Positions 16,361-26,093 of a DNA stretch of 62,632 nt are shown here, in pieces (position 1 is the first letter of the stretch; every line of letters starts with the position of its first letter). The DNA is from Candidatus Scalindua sp. (lineage in GTDB: Bacteria > Planctomycetota > Brocadiia > Brocadiales > Scalinduaceae), in contig JAIQZR010000170.1 in assembly GCA_021777035.1 (NCBI GenBank), forward strand, positions 1 to 62,632, given 5' to 3'. The notes beneath the pieces were generated by a model that was given only the letters and a program-made list of their open reading frames with translations, did not search any database and was not told the DNA's origin. A program made the translations under genes and the position numbers.

Positions 16361-19015
16361 ATGAAAACTAACGAGATCAGAAGTAAATATTTACATTTTT
16401 TTGAACAAAAAGGACACTCTCTTTTTCCAAGTGATTCACTTGTTCCGGAAGATGATCCGACCCTGTTATTTACCGGTGCAGGGATGAACCAGTTTAAGGA
16501 CATGTTTTTAGGAAAAGGAACGTTAAATGTGGAGAGGGCCACTACATGCCAAAAATGTATCAGGACTGGTGATATAGAGAATGTGGGCAAAACTCCCAGG
16601 CATCATACTTTTTTTGAGATGTTGGGCAACTTCTCCTTTGGAGATTATTTCAAATTAGAGGCAATAGAGATGGCATGGGATTTTATGCTTAATGAGATGA
16701 AACTACCGGAAGAAAAATTGTCTGTTAGTGTTTATCTTGATGATGAAGAATCTTATGGAATCTGGTTAAAGAAAATTGGTCTTCCCAAAGGCAAGATATA
16801 CAGGTTCGGAGAAAAGGAAAATTATTGGCCGGCAAGCGCTCCTTCAGAGGGCCCAAACGGACCTTGCGGGCCGTGCTCAGAAATCTTTTATGATCGAGGG
16901 GAAGATATTGGATGCAGAAGAAAAGAGTGTGCTCCGGATTGTGATTGCGAGCGTTTTGTCGAGGTGTGGAATCTTGTTTTTACACAGTTTGACAGAAGAG
17001 ACGGAGGGGTGCTTAACCCTCTGCCAAATAGGAATGTAGATACGGGAATGGGTTTGGAAAGAATGGCAAGTGTTGTTCAGGGCGTCAGTACAAATTTTGA
17101 AATAGATATATTTAAACCAATAATCCAAAATATTTCTGAGATTGTTGATATCGAATACGATGGCCAGGCAGAAAACGGCAAATTGATGAATAGGATAGCC
17201 GATCACATTAGGGCAATAATATTTTGTATATCAGATGGTGTTCTACCAGGCAATGAAGGAAGGGGTTACGTAGAAAGAAGGCTTTTGAGAAGGGCGGTTC
17301 GTGATGGGTTAAAATTAGGGGAAAAGGAGTGTTTTCTCTATAAAATTGTTCCTGTTATTGCTGACGTGATGCATGAAGCTTATCCAGAGATAAAGCAACG
17401 TCGGGAAAACATTGCAAGGATTATAAAAAACGAAGAGGAAAGGTTTCATGAAACATTGTTTATGGGTAGCAAGAGGCTGGACGAACTCATGGATGGGCTT
17501 CGCGAAAGTGGACAAAAGAGGTTGTCCGGCCAGGATGCTTTTCAGCTGTATGACACCTTTGGCTTTCCATTTGAAATAACAGCGGATACCGTAGCCGCAA
17601 ACAGTCTGACCGTTGATAAAGAGGGCTTTGAGAGAGAAATGAAAAAACAGCGTGAACAGGCAAGATCTTCCACGCAAATGACTGGTAATATATTTGATGA
17701 GGGCCCCATAGGTATAATCAAAGAAACCGTAAAAGAGACAATTTTCCAGGGTTATGAAAAATATGAAGCGGAAAGTAAGGTTATTGGTTTAATTCTTAAT
17801 GGACAATTGGTTGATTCTGCTGAGGTAGGTCAGGAAATTCATATAGTGCTGGATCAAACTCCTTTTTATGCGGAGGCTGGTGGCCAAGTTGGTGATACTG
17901 GTATAATTCGAGCAACAAACTCGAAGGTTGAGATATGTAATACAAAGAAATCCAGCGACATTGTAGTGCATATTGGTAAGGTGGTAGATGGCAGGATCAA
18001 GATCAATGAAAATGTTACTTCTGTTGTTGATACAGAACGAAGGGGCGCCATAAAACGTAATCATTCAGCTACACATCTACTTCATTATGCCTTACGACAA
18101 GTAGTTGGGCAGCATGCCGAACAATCCGGATCTTTTGTGGCCCCAGAAAGGCTTCGTTTTGACTTCCACCATTTTGAGAGTATTAAAAAGGGCGAAATCG
18201 CAAGGATAGAAGAGTTGATGAATAAGAGGGTCATGGAAAATGCGTCTGTGGACACAGTTCAAATGGCAATAGGCCAAGCCAGAAAAGCAGGTGTTACGGC
18301 TTTGTTTGGGGAAAAGTATGGTGAGAGTGTCAGGGTTGTAAATATAGGAGGCTATAGCCAGGAACTTTGCGGTGGTACTCATGTAGATAATACTGGGGAA
18401 ATAGGATTGTTTAAGATTATAAGCGAATCATCAATAGCCGCCGGAATACGCAGGATAGAGGCCGTTACGGGAAATGAAGCCATTAACTGGGTAAGGCGAA
18501 AAGAAGAAATATTGGATAGATTGTGTGGTGTGCTTGAGGCACAGGAAAACACGGTCATTCAAAGTGCTGAAGAGTTGATGAGACAAATAAAGAATTTTAA
18601 AAAAGAGGCACAGAAGGCAAGCAGAGATAGCGTGCAAAAATACTCTTCTGGTTTTGTTTCCAAAGCTAAAGATGTGTCGGGGGTAAAAGTCATAACGGAA
18701 GTAATGAAAGGGGTAGATGTTGATGATTTAAGGAAGACTGTCGACTCATTAAAAAAGAGCCTAGACTCTGTTGCTATAATATTAGGGGTCGTAGAGAATG
18801 GCAGGGTCACAATAATCGTCTCATTGAGTGGTGACTTAGTGAAGAAAGGGCTTCATGCCGGAAAAATTGCCAAGGATATCGCTAAAACTGTTGGAGGTGG
18901 AGGTGGGGGGCGTGCAGATATGGCCCAAGCAGGTGGCCAGCTTCCGGATAAGATTTATGAAGCCATTGACTTAGGATCCAATATGTTGAAAAGAAAGATA
19001 GAAGATCATACGTAG
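16361..19015 (+). CDS. alaS: Alanyl-tRNA synthetase
   Basis: Charges tRNA-Ala and edits mischarged serine or glycine. The N-terminal class II catalytic domain opens with IRSKYLHFFEQKGH and contains FTGAGMNQFKDMFLG. The editing domain has HSATHLLHYALRQ, and the second zinc/editing word CGGTH follows. The C-terminal C-Ala domain ends with GGGGGGRADMAQAGG. All regions are present in 884 residues, so the enzyme is complete. No strong Shine-Dalgarno is visible before ATG 16361. The leader contains a palindrome with a T-run, which could attenuate transcription. Confidence 0.97.
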   Translation: MKTNEIRSKYLHFFEQKGHSLFPSDSLVPEDDPTLLFTGAGMNQFKDMFLGKGTLNVERATTCQKCIRTGDIENVGKTPRHHTFFEMLGNFSFGDYFKLEAIEMAWDFMLNEMKLPEEKLSVSVYLDDEESYGIWLKKIGLPKGKIYRFGEKENYWPASAPSEGPNGPCGPCSEIFYDRGEDIGCRRKECAPDCDCERFVEVWNLVFTQFDRRDGGVLNPLPNRNVDTGMGLERMASVVQGVSTNFEIDIFKPIIQNISEIVDIEYDGQAENGKLMNRIADHIRAIIFCISDGVLPGNEGRGYVERRLLRRAVRDGLKLGEKECFLYKIVPVIADVMHEAYPEIKQRRENIARIIKNEEERFHETLFMGSKRLDELMDGLRESGQKRLSGQDAFQLYDTFGFPFEITADTVAANSLTVDKEGFEREMKKQREQARSSTQMTGNIFDEGPIGIIKETVKETIFQGYEKYEAESKVIGLILNGQLVDSAEVGQEIHIVLDQTPFYAEAGGQVGDTGIIRATNSKVEICNTKKSSDIVVHIGKVVDGRIKINENVTSVVDTERRGAIKRNHSATHLLHYALRQVVGQHAEQSGSFVAPERLRFDFHHFESIKKGEIARIEELMNKRVMENASVDTVQMAIGQARKAGVTALFGEKYGESVRVVNIGGYSQELCGGTHVDNTGEIGLFKIISESSIAAGIRRIEAVTGNEAINWVRRKEEILDRLCGVLEAQENTVIQSAEELMRQIKNFKKEAQKASRDSVQKYSSGFVSKAKDVSGVKVITEVMKGVDVDDLRKTVDSLKKSLDSVAIILGVVENGRVTIIVSLSGDLVKKGLHAGKIAKDIAKTVGGGGGGRADMAQAGGQLPDKIYEAIDLGSNMLKRKIEDHT

Positions 19016-19048
19016 TCTTCCATGAAACCTTACCAGTGATATTTTTAC

Positions 19049-19077
19049 TTGACAAAAACAAGATGCAAATATAAGAT
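19049..19077 (+). promoter_or_regulatory. Promoter of the rpmF-plsX-fab operon
   Basis: TTGACA (19049-19054), a 17-base spacer and TAAGAT (19072-19077), about 180 bases before rpmF, leaving a long leader. Confidence 0.5.
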
Positions 19078-19139
19078 GTGTAATTATTAATTCCTGCAGA
19101 CACTCGATATAAGTATATGTGCTTAAAGAGGATAAGCGG

Positions 19140-19228
19140 AATAAGGGAGGAACAGGAAAGTAACGGGAGGCTTGGTGGTAAAGATAATAACTTATACTCT
19201 TCCCTTTCCTTCTCATTCTTCCCTTATT
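19140..19228 (+). promoter_or_regulatory. Stem-loop in the rpmF leader
   Basis: AATAAGGGAGGAACAGGAAAG (19140-19160, in parts) is complementary to the stretch at 19204-19228 with a bulge, enclosing about 43 bases. It lies between the promoter and rpmF, so it would be transcribed. It could be a leader structure or an inserted repeat. Confidence 0.35.
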
Positions 19229-19259
19229 TATTATAGATTTTAAGTTGAGAGTTACATAA

Positions 19260-19490
19260 ATGGCAGTTCCTAAAAGAAGACAATCTAGTTCACGGTCAGG
19301 TAAGAGGCGCTCACATGACGCTCTGACTCCGCCTAATGTTCCTCGCTCTGAATTTGCTAGGAGTACATCTGGTAGCAGGTCAAAGAAGTTTATTTGCCCT
19401 CATTGTAAACAAATAAAAAGGCCACATACAGTTTGTCATAATTGTGGCTATTATCGTGGCCAACAAGTAATTGCAGTAGAGAGAGCATAG
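19260..19490 (+). CDS. rpmF: 50S ribosomal protein bL32
   Basis: Small basic ribosomal protein of the large subunit. The family start AVPKRRQSSSRSGKRRSH and a zinc-binding set CPHC...CHNC are visible in 76 residues, somewhat longer than the usual 55-60 because of an insert rich in Ser, Arg and Pro between the basic start and the zinc ribbon. It is followed at once by plsX, the order seen in many bacteria, which couples ribosome and membrane synthesis. Confidence 0.95.
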   Translation: MAVPKRRQSSSRSGKRRSHDALTPPNVPRSEFARSTSGSRSKKFICPHCKQIKRPHTVCHNCGYYRGQQVIAVERA

Positions 19491-19492
19491 TT

Positions 19493-20506
19493 ATGCGTAT
19501 TGCTGTTGATGCAATGGGTGGTGATGCCGCTCCTGTTGAGATTGTAAAAGGGGCAGTGGCTGCTGCACGCTTCTATACCGATCATGAGATTGTGTTAGTA
19601 GGTGATCAGGATAGGATTCAAAGTGAATTGGTTGCGTGTGGTGGTGCTGGCAATGTCTCAGTTGTACATGCTTCACAAGTGGTAGAGATGAATGAGTCTG
19701 CAACTGTGGCGGTACGGAAAAAAGCTGATTCATCAATTACCAGAAGCGTCAAATTGGTTGCAGAAAAAGCGGCAGATGCCGTAGTTAGTGCGGGAAACAC
19801 TGGTGCAACGGTGGCGTCAGCGTCTTTATTTCTTCGTACGTTAGAGCATGTCAAGCGTCCTGGGATTGCTGTGTCTATACCGACTTTTCATGGTGCGTGC
19901 ATGGTGATCGATGCAGGAGCAAATATTCAATGCAAACCAGCGCATTTGATGCAATATGGAGTTATGGCATCTGTTTTTTGTAAATACGTATTAAATATTG
20001 GAAACCCGAGAGTGGGGCTTTTGAATATTGGAGAGGAAGATGCAAAGGGTAACGAGTTGGTAAAGGAGACCTTTTCGCTTCTTTCTAATACGACACTGAA
20101 TTTTGTTGGAAATGCAGAGGGGCGTGACGTCTTTGATGGCAAATTTGATATAGTTGTTTGTGAGGGTTTTGTTGGTAATGTTTTATTAAAATTTGCCGAA
20201 GGGCTTTCGATAAGCATGCTAGCTGCTTTTGCTTCAGAAGCGAATAAGAGTGTTTTGACAAGATTAGGGTCTTGGCTTTGTAAGCCTGTTCGCAAGCATT
20301 TGTACAGTAAAATGGATTATACTGAATATGGTGGAGTGCCGCTGCTTGGGATCGATGGTATCTGTATTATTTCTCATGGCAGATCAGATTCCAAAACCAT
20401 TCAGAACGCAATAAGAGAAGCTATACAATTTGGTAAGTACGAAGTAAATAAACATATTGATACAGAACTTGAGAAGGCGAATTCGTCTCTCGTGATTACC
20501 ACATAA
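19493..20506 (+). CDS. plsX: Phosphate acyltransferase PlsX
   Basis: Makes acyl-phosphate from acyl-ACP for phospholipid synthesis at the membrane surface. The conserved start MRIAVDAMGGDAAP sets ATG 19493; a longer frame back into rpmF is spurious. Further family words are VSAGNTGATVASA, GICIISHGRSD and CEGFVGNVLLKFAEG. Its 337 residues are normal. It begins 2 bases after the rpmF stop and leads into fabH, so membrane-lipid precursor genes are grouped. Confidence 0.95.
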   Translation: MRIAVDAMGGDAAPVEIVKGAVAAARFYTDHEIVLVGDQDRIQSELVACGGAGNVSVVHASQVVEMNESATVAVRKKADSSITRSVKLVAEKAADAVVSAGNTGATVASASLFLRTLEHVKRPGIAVSIPTFHGACMVIDAGANIQCKPAHLMQYGVMASVFCKYVLNIGNPRVGLLNIGEEDAKGNELVKETFSLLSNTTLNFVGNAEGRDVFDGKFDIVVCEGFVGNVLLKFAEGLSISMLAAFASEANKSVLTRLGSWLCKPVRKHLYSKMDYTEYGGVPLLGIDGICIISHGRSDSKTIQNAIREAIQFGKYEVNKHIDTELEKANSSLVITT

Positions 20507-20541
20507 ATGAGCCAAATTTCCTGATTTTATTAGGATAGTTA

Positions 20542-21531
20542 ATGGGAAAAGGATACAAGGTATCGATTACAGGGGTAGGTTCTTTTTTACCCAAAAAAGT
20601 TCTCACCAACGATGATCTGTCAAAGATGCTTGATACAACAGATGAATGGATCACTAAGCGTACTGGAATAAAGGAAAGGCGTATTGTAGAAAATGGGGTT
20701 GCTGCTTCAGATCTGGCGGTTGACGCATCGTTGCGTGCGCTTGAAGATGCAAATGTCTTACCCTCTGAAGTAGATCTTATAGTAACCTCCACTATCACTC
20801 CGGATTGTTTATTCCCTTCTACTTCTTGTTATATACAGGAGAAGATAGGTGCGCGGAACGCGGGCGCTTTTGATTTATTGGCCGCTTGTGCAGGGTTTGT
20901 GTATGCATTGTCTGTCGCTAAAGGTTTTGTTGCATCAGGTGCCATGAAGACGGTGTTGGTCGTAGGGGCAGAATGTATGTCAAAGATTACTGACTATACC
21001 GACAGGTCAACATGTATTCTCTTTGGTGATGGAGCTGGCGCAGTAGTCGTTCAGCAAGGTAACGGCAGACGAGAAATAATTACGACCAGCTTAGGTTCGG
21101 ATGGCAGTCAGGCAGAGTTATTGATGCTGCCGGCGGGTGGTTCTAAATTACCGGCATCTCGTGAAACAGTTGAATCTCGTTCGCATTATATTAAATTGAG
21201 AGGCAAAGAGGTATTTAAACAGGCTATTATTAACATGGTTGATGTGGTTACCAAGGCCGCTGCAGAAAATAATATACGGGTAGAAGATGTTGATATGATT
21301 ATTCCACATCAGAGTAATATTAGAATAATTGAGGCTGCGATGGAGAAACTGAAACTGCCAAAGGAGAGAGCATATGTCAATATCAACCGATATGGCAATA
21401 CATCTTCTGCATCAATTCCTATTGCGATTGATGAAATAGAGAAGGAGAAATTGTTAAAACCTGGCGATACTGCAATTTTAGTTGCTTTTGGAGGAGGTTT
21501 AACATGGGGTTCGGCTGTTATTAAGTGGTAA
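20542..21531 (+). CDS. fabH: Beta-ketoacyl-ACP synthase III
   Basis: Starts fatty-acid synthesis by condensing acetyl-CoA with malonyl-ACP. The catalytic triad is visible as C116 (LLAACAGFV), H256 (IIPHQSN) and N286 (NRYGNTSSA). Length 329 is typical. The gene follows plsX by 35 bases. In anammox-type bacteria extra FabH-like proteins are linked to ladderane lipids, but this copy sits in the ordinary housekeeping operon and I assign only the standard role. Confidence 0.95.
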   Translation: MGKGYKVSITGVGSFLPKKVLTNDDLSKMLDTTDEWITKRTGIKERRIVENGVAASDLAVDASLRALEDANVLPSEVDLIVTSTITPDCLFPSTSCYIQEKIGARNAGAFDLLAACAGFVYALSVAKGFVASGAMKTVLVVGAECMSKITDYTDRSTCILFGDGAGAVVVQQGNGRREIITTSLGSDGSQAELLMLPAGGSKLPASRETVESRSHYIKLRGKEVFKQAIINMVDVVTKAAAENNIRVEDVDMIIPHQSNIRIIEAAMEKLKLPKERAYVNINRYGNTSSASIPIAIDEIEKEKLLKPGDTAILVAFGGGLTWGSAVIKW

Positions 21532-21713
21532 AATAAGCAACAAATAATGCAGAATGAGAATAATCAGAAGAACATTATAGAACCTGTTCGGGAAAGTAGT
21601 TGCGTGACTGCTTATAAAAATAGATTGTAGAAAAACATTGGAAGTGCTAATGGTTACAGTTCTTTAGTAAAATATTGAGAAATCTGGTAATTTTGTCTTA
21701 AGGAGGAGATGTC

Positions 21714-21956
21714 TTGTCAACAGAAGAATCAGTTGAAGAAAAGGTAAAAGAAATAATTGTTAAGCAGATGGGTGCTAATAAAGATCAGGTTACACCAGAC
21801 ACCTCATTCATAAACGATTTGGGTGCGGATTCGCTTGATACCGTGGAACTGGTAATGGAGTTGGAAGATGCATTTGATATGAGTATTCCAGATGAAGATG
21901 CTGAGAAGATGCAAACTGTCGGGGATGCAATAAATTATATTAAGGAGCACAAGTAA
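21714..21956 (+). CDS. acpP: Acyl carrier protein
   Basis: Carries growing acyl chains on a phosphopantetheine arm attached to S40 in the [12 protein letters not shown] motif. The 80-residue acidic protein is of standard length. The start is a TTG at 21714, with GGAGGAG about eight bases upstream; the ATG just before it is out of frame. It is 5 bases from fabF. The 182-base gap after fabH may hold a second promoter but none is clear. Confidence 0.96.
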   Translation: MSTEESVEEKVKEIIVKQMGANKDQVTPDTSFINDLGADSLDTVELVMELEDAFDMSIPDEDAEKMQTVGDAINYIKEHK

Positions 21957-21961
21957 AAACG

Positions 21962-23203
21962 ATGGGACTTAGAGTAGCGATTACAGGTCTTGGGGCAATA
22001 ACCCCGGTGGGTTATGAGAAAGATCGACTTTGGGAGTCATTATGTAATGGGAAAAGTGGAATTTCTAATATAACTGCTTTTGACACGACAGGTCAGGAAG
22101 TGTTTATCGCAGGAGAAGCATCGGACTTTGATCCAGGTAAATGGTTTGATAAAAAGGAAGAAAGAAGATTAGATAGATTTACTCAATTTGCTGTAGCATC
22201 CGCTACCCTTGCCATTGAAGATTCCGGAATAGATCTTGACAGTATGGATCGGAAAAAGGTAGGTGCAATTATCGGTACCGGTATTGGTGGTATTATTGAG
22301 ATTGAAGCTCAACATAAGGTTTTGCTCGAAAGAGGCCCATCAAGAGTTTCTCCGTTTATGATTACCAAATTAATGGCAAATGCTGCGCCGGGTTACATAG
22401 CTATTAAGTTTGGACTTCAAGCCGCAAATTTTTCTGTTATCACTGCCTGTGCGTCTGGTGCGCATGCTATTGTTGAAGCTTTCCGGATTGTTCAGAGAGG
22501 GGAAGCTTCTGTAATGTTTGCAGGAGGAACGGAGGCGACGATTACTCCGCTTTGTGTAAGTGCATTTAACAATATGAAGGCATTATCTAAAAGAAATGAC
22601 GACCCTCAGAAAGCCAGCAGGCCTTTTGACAGAGACAGAAATGGATTTGTCATTTCGGAAGGTTCTGGTATGGTAATTTTAGAAGAAATGGAAAGTGCAA
22701 AGAGGAGAGGTGCAACCATTTATGCTGAGATGCTCGGTTTTGCAATGAGTGATGACGCACATCACATTACAGCTCCACACCCTGATGGTGACGGTGCATG
22801 TATCGCAATGAGAAATGCATTAGATGATGCCAAATTGAACGCTGAGCAAATATCGTACATTAACGCGCATGCGACGTCTACTCACCTGGGTGATATGGTT
22901 GAAATTAATGCTATTAAGAAGGTTTTTGGTGACCATGTAAAAAAACTGTCAGTTAGCTCTACAAAATCCATGTTGGGACATCAATTAGGAGCTTCAGGTG
23001 GAGTAGAAGCATTGATATGCTCATTGGTATTAGATAAGAACGTAATACCTCCTACTATAAATTATGAAAATCCAGATCCGGACTGTAGTGGAATAGACTT
23101 TGTACCAAACGAAGCGAGGGAGGCTCACGTAGAGAATGTGATGTCCAATTCTTTTGGTTTTGGAGGACACAATGTCAGCATTATTCTGGGTAAAGCCCGC
23201 TAA
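21962..23203 (+). CDS. fabF: Beta-ketoacyl-ACP synthase II
   Basis: Elongates acyl-ACP with malonyl-ACP. The condensing-enzyme triad is C163 (TACASGAHA), H303 (NAHATSTHLGD) and H340 with K335 (STKSMLGHQLGA). Its 413 residues match FabF. It is the last gene of the operon and converges on nadB with a 32-base gap that shows no clear terminator. Confidence 0.96.
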   Translation: MGLRVAITGLGAITPVGYEKDRLWESLCNGKSGISNITAFDTTGQEVFIAGEASDFDPGKWFDKKEERRLDRFTQFAVASATLAIEDSGIDLDSMDRKKVGAIIGTGIGGIIEIEAQHKVLLERGPSRVSPFMITKLMANAAPGYIAIKFGLQAANFSVITACASGAHAIVEAFRIVQRGEASVMFAGGTEATITPLCVSAFNNMKALSKRNDDPQKASRPFDRDRNGFVISEGSGMVILEEMESAKRRGATIYAEMLGFAMSDDAHHITAPHPDGDGACIAMRNALDDAKLNAEQISYINAHATSTHLGDMVEINAIKKVFGDHVKKLSVSSTKSMLGHQLGASGGVEALICSLVLDKNVIPPTINYENPDPDCSGIDFVPNEAREAHVENVMSNSFGFGGHNVSIILGKAR

Positions 23204-23235
23204 TACTTATTGTTTGAATCTACTACACTGAGAAG

Positions 23236-24867
23236 TTATTGTACAAAGCCGTTTTTGTCATCATTAACTATGATGTGTTTTTTCCATTGCTTGTTATTTG
23301 TTTCAATGTGGTCTATCCGATAGTGTACACCTCTCGATTCGCATCTCTTGGAAGCAGAACTTGCAATCAAGATTGATACTGTGAGCATGTTTTGTACTTC
23401 CCAACCATGTGGTGATGAAAATTCGTTACTTATTATATACTTTGACCAGTGTTTAATGCTATTAACTGTGTCTTTAAGGTACTTGCCATCTCTTTCAATA
23501 CCAACATTTCTCCACATAATACTTTTTAGGGAATTTTTTACATCTTCTAAATCCAATTCGTTATATAAATGGTTCTTAGGAGGTCCTTTAAAGAAACTTG
23601 GAGATAAAAGTTCATCTTTCCTTTTTGCCGATTCCTTACTCGCGATGTGGCCGACTCTGTAACCAAAAACTAGTCCTTCCAATAATGAGTTGCTACCTAA
23701 TCGGTTTGCTCCATGTAATCCTGTGCAGGATACCTCTCCGCATGCAAAGAGGTTGTTCATGCTCGTCCTTCCTTTTTCATCTACCTTAATACCTCCAATC
23801 ATATAATGGGCACTTGGGTGTACTGGGATCAAGTCTTTGGTTATATCAATACCAAAAGACTTGCATAATTTATTTATCTTTGGAAATCGTGTGCTGAGTT
23901 TTTCTTTTGGAATGTGCCTTACATCTAGATATACATGTGTGTGATCAGTTTTGCGAATTTCCTGTACAATGCTCCTGCTGACGATATCTCTTGGTGCAAG
24001 TTCGGCGCTGGGATGATACTTTAACATGAACTTTTCGCCAAATTTGTTCCTCAGTATTCCCCCTTCGCCACGGACTGTTTCAGAAATTAAAACCCTTTCA
24101 GCGCCAGCTACGTATAATGTTGTCGGGTGGAATTGTACGAATTCGAGATCCTGAAGTTTTATGCCGGCCCGGTAAGCCATTGCAATTCCGTCTCCGGTTG
24201 ATATTTCAGGATTTGTTGTTTCTCGATAAACCTGGCCACAACCTCCTGATGCTAGAATTGTTTGCTTGGCCCATATCAAAGTGTTTCCTCCTCTGCTACG
24301 CCATGCTATAATTCCATTACAACTGTTCTTACTTACCAGCAGATCAAGAGCAAATGTATGCTCAAAAACCCTGATCCTAGGATTTTTTTTAACAGCATTG
24401 ATTAGTGTTTCTTCAATTTCTTTACCCGTGGAATCTCCTCTGGCCCGTAGTATTCTCGGATAACTGTGTGCACCCTCTTTTGTGAAGGCCAATTTCCCGT
24501 TCTCCTTGTCAAATTTAGCACCCCAGTCTATTAATTCCTTTACACGCCTTGGACCTTCTCTGACGACGCCACTAACCACGTTTTCATCACAAATACCATG
24601 TCCTGTTTCTAGGGTATCATTTATATGTTGTTTAAAACTGTCAATCGGGTTTAATTTTGCGGCAATTCCTCCTTGAGCATGCTCAGTGCAATTTTCATTT
24701 ATTCTTGACTTAGTGACTACTAAGACTGATCCTCCCTTTGAAGCATGGATGGCAGAGCTTAAGCCTGCTACACCACTTCCTACTATAAGAGTGTCTGTAA
24801 AAATATGTTGAAGTGTTTTGCTGTTGAAGGAAACTAAGTATCTTTTGAAAATATTTTTTGTTGTCAT
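23236..24867 (-). CDS. nadB: L-aspartate oxidase
   Basis: FAD enzyme that oxidises aspartate to iminoaspartate, the first step of NAD synthesis from aspartate. The FAD-binding motif is VGSGVAGLSSAIHA near residue 30. The substrate loop EHAQGGIAA and the words FVQFHPTTLY and SCTGLHGANRLGSNSL are present. Length 543 is normal. It has its own good promoter. Two other NAD genes, nadE and pncB, are in the window but not adjacent. Confidence 0.94.
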   Translation of the reverse strand: MTTKNIFKRYLVSFNSKTLQHIFTDTLIVGSGVAGLSSAIHASKGGSVLVVTKSRINENCTEHAQGGIAAKLNPIDSFKQHINDTLETGHGICDENVVSGVVREGPRRVKELIDWGAKFDKENGKLAFTKEGAHSYPRILRARGDSTGKEIEETLINAVKKNPRIRVFEHTFALDLLVSKNSCNGIIAWRSRGGNTLIWAKQTILASGGCGQVYRETTNPEISTGDGIAMAYRAGIKLQDLEFVQFHPTTLYVAGAERVLISETVRGEGGILRNKFGEKFMLKYHPSAELAPRDIVSRSIVQEIRKTDHTHVYLDVRHIPKEKLSTRFPKINKLCKSFGIDITKDLIPVHPSAHYMIGGIKVDEKGRTSMNNLFACGEVSCTGLHGANRLGSNSLLEGLVFGYRVGHIASKESAKRKDELLSPSFFKGPPKNHLYNELDLEDVKNSLKSIMWRNVGIERDGKYLKDTVNSIKHWSKYIISNEFSSPHGWEVQNMLTVSILIASSASKRCESRGVHYRIDHIETNNKQWKKHIIVNDDKNGFVQ

Positions 24868-24910
24868 TGCCTACAAATATTGTTAGATTACCCTGCCTCT
24901 GTGTATATGG

Positions 24911-24939
24911 ATTGTATATTCGTACAAGTACATTGTCAA
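24911..24939 (-). promoter_or_regulatory. Promoter of nadB
   Basis: On the minus strand TTGACA (24934-24939), a 17-base spacer and TACAAT (24911-24916). The spacer contains GTACTTGTAC, a short symmetric word that could bind a regulator. Confidence 0.55.
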
Positions 24940-25051
24940 AAAGATAAATTTCAGGCCTGAGTAGATATTTTTTGTTTCTTTCATCATGTTTCTATTAATG
25001 CAAATTTGAGCGGGGTAAATTATTGTAATATGAAGAGAGGAGGGTTGTAAT

Positions 25052-25453
25052 ATGGGAGCAACAGTACTTGGCTTCAAAGCAACACACCAGGCAGCAGTAA
25101 GTCTATTGGGACAGATTGATTCGTCGGAAGGGCAACAAAGAGTTGATGCGCTTAATAGATTAAAAGAGGCTTTGTTGGCCCATGTTGGGGAAGAAAACAA
25201 TGTTATACGGGAAGCAATGAGCAAAGTCGATGTTGAAGGGCCTTTCAAGGCGTCTGCACAAAGATTTATGGATGAACTTGGTAGCATTGCCCAAACAGCG
25301 TTATTACCATTTTTTGAGAAGTATTCGTCGCCTGATACCGTTGACAGCGATGACTTTGCAAACGATTACAACGGCATAAAAAATGCGCTTGCAGACAGGA
25401 TAGCATTTGAAGAAGGAAAGTTTTACCCAGAGCTTGAAAAACTAGGTTATTGA
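25052..25453 (+). CDS. Hemerythrin-like helical protein (tentative)
   Basis: A 133-residue helical protein with a good ribosome binding site (GGAGGG). The pattern resembles hemerythrin HHE proteins: H12 near the first helix, then LLAHVGEENNVI with H44 and E48 (an HxxxE pair), and a final helix RIAFEEGKFYPEL. The second HxxxE/D pair expected for a full di-iron site is not obvious, since no His is seen in the last two helices. It may therefore bind one metal or none. It stands alone between nadB and arsC; its role is unknown. Confidence 0.45.
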   Translation: MGATVLGFKATHQAAVSLLGQIDSSEGQQRVDALNRLKEALLAHVGEENNVIREAMSKVDVEGPFKASAQRFMDELGSIAQTALLPFFEKYSSPDTVDSDDFANDYNGIKNALADRIAFEEGKFYPELEKLGY

Positions 25454-25557
25454 TCTCTGGAGGAGAAACACTGCCTTATTTCACTATTTTACGTTTACCC
25501 CGCTTAAACGTTAAGATGAGATTAAATGGCAGGTCATTTGGATACTATGAATTATTC

Positions 25558-25995
25558 TTACTGTTCTGACAAGGATGAAATGAATTGGTTTGTCCTCTCC
25601 AGTACGTTCTGGCGAGCTCTTCTAAAGGCCTTAATCCTTTCGTTTTCAGTGCCTTCAACGGAAGCAGGGTCATCAATGCTCCAGTGTATGGCATTATATT
25701 TTCCAGGAAAAATTGGACAATTTTCTTTCGCACTATCACAGACAGTAATTACGTATGAAAAATCATGTTTCAGAAACTCATTTACGGTTTTCGAATATTG
25801 ATTTGTGATGCAAATGCCTGACTCTTCCATAACCTTGATTGTAAGTGGATGGACGTATGATGGTTTTAACCCTGCGCTGAAGACTTCAAACCTATCTTTT
25901 CCATAATGCCTTAACATGCCTTCCGCCATTTGACTTCTGCATGAGTTTCCAGTACATAAGAATAATACTTTCTGTTTATTATGTGGTATTTGCAT
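25558..25995 (-). CDS. arsC: Arsenate reductase (thioredoxin type, LMW phosphatase fold)
   Basis: Reduces arsenate to arsenite through a cysteine relay. The P-loop is C14-TGNSC-R20 followed by SQMAEG. The relay cysteines C86 and C93 (TVCDSAKENCP) have the same spacing as in staphylococcal ArsC, which separates it from plain tyrosine phosphatases. DDPAS provides the late aspartate. Length 145 is about normal. No arsR or arsenite exporter is next to it. It lies about 100 bases downstream of the SagB-like gene on the same strand. Confidence 0.88.
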   Translation of the reverse strand: MQIPHNKQKVLFLCTGNSCRSQMAEGMLRHYGKDRFEVFSAGLKPSYVHPLTIKVMEESGICITNQYSKTVNEFLKHDFSYVITVCDSAKENCPIFPGKYNAIHWSIDDPASVEGTENERIKAFRRARQNVLERTNQFISSLSEQ

Positions 25996-26093
25996 AAACC
26001 CTATCAGCTTTATTGCCAGATACTTTTACATTGAGATTAAAATTTATTGTGGATTATAACGAAATATGCGTAAATTTAATATAATACTTCTGT

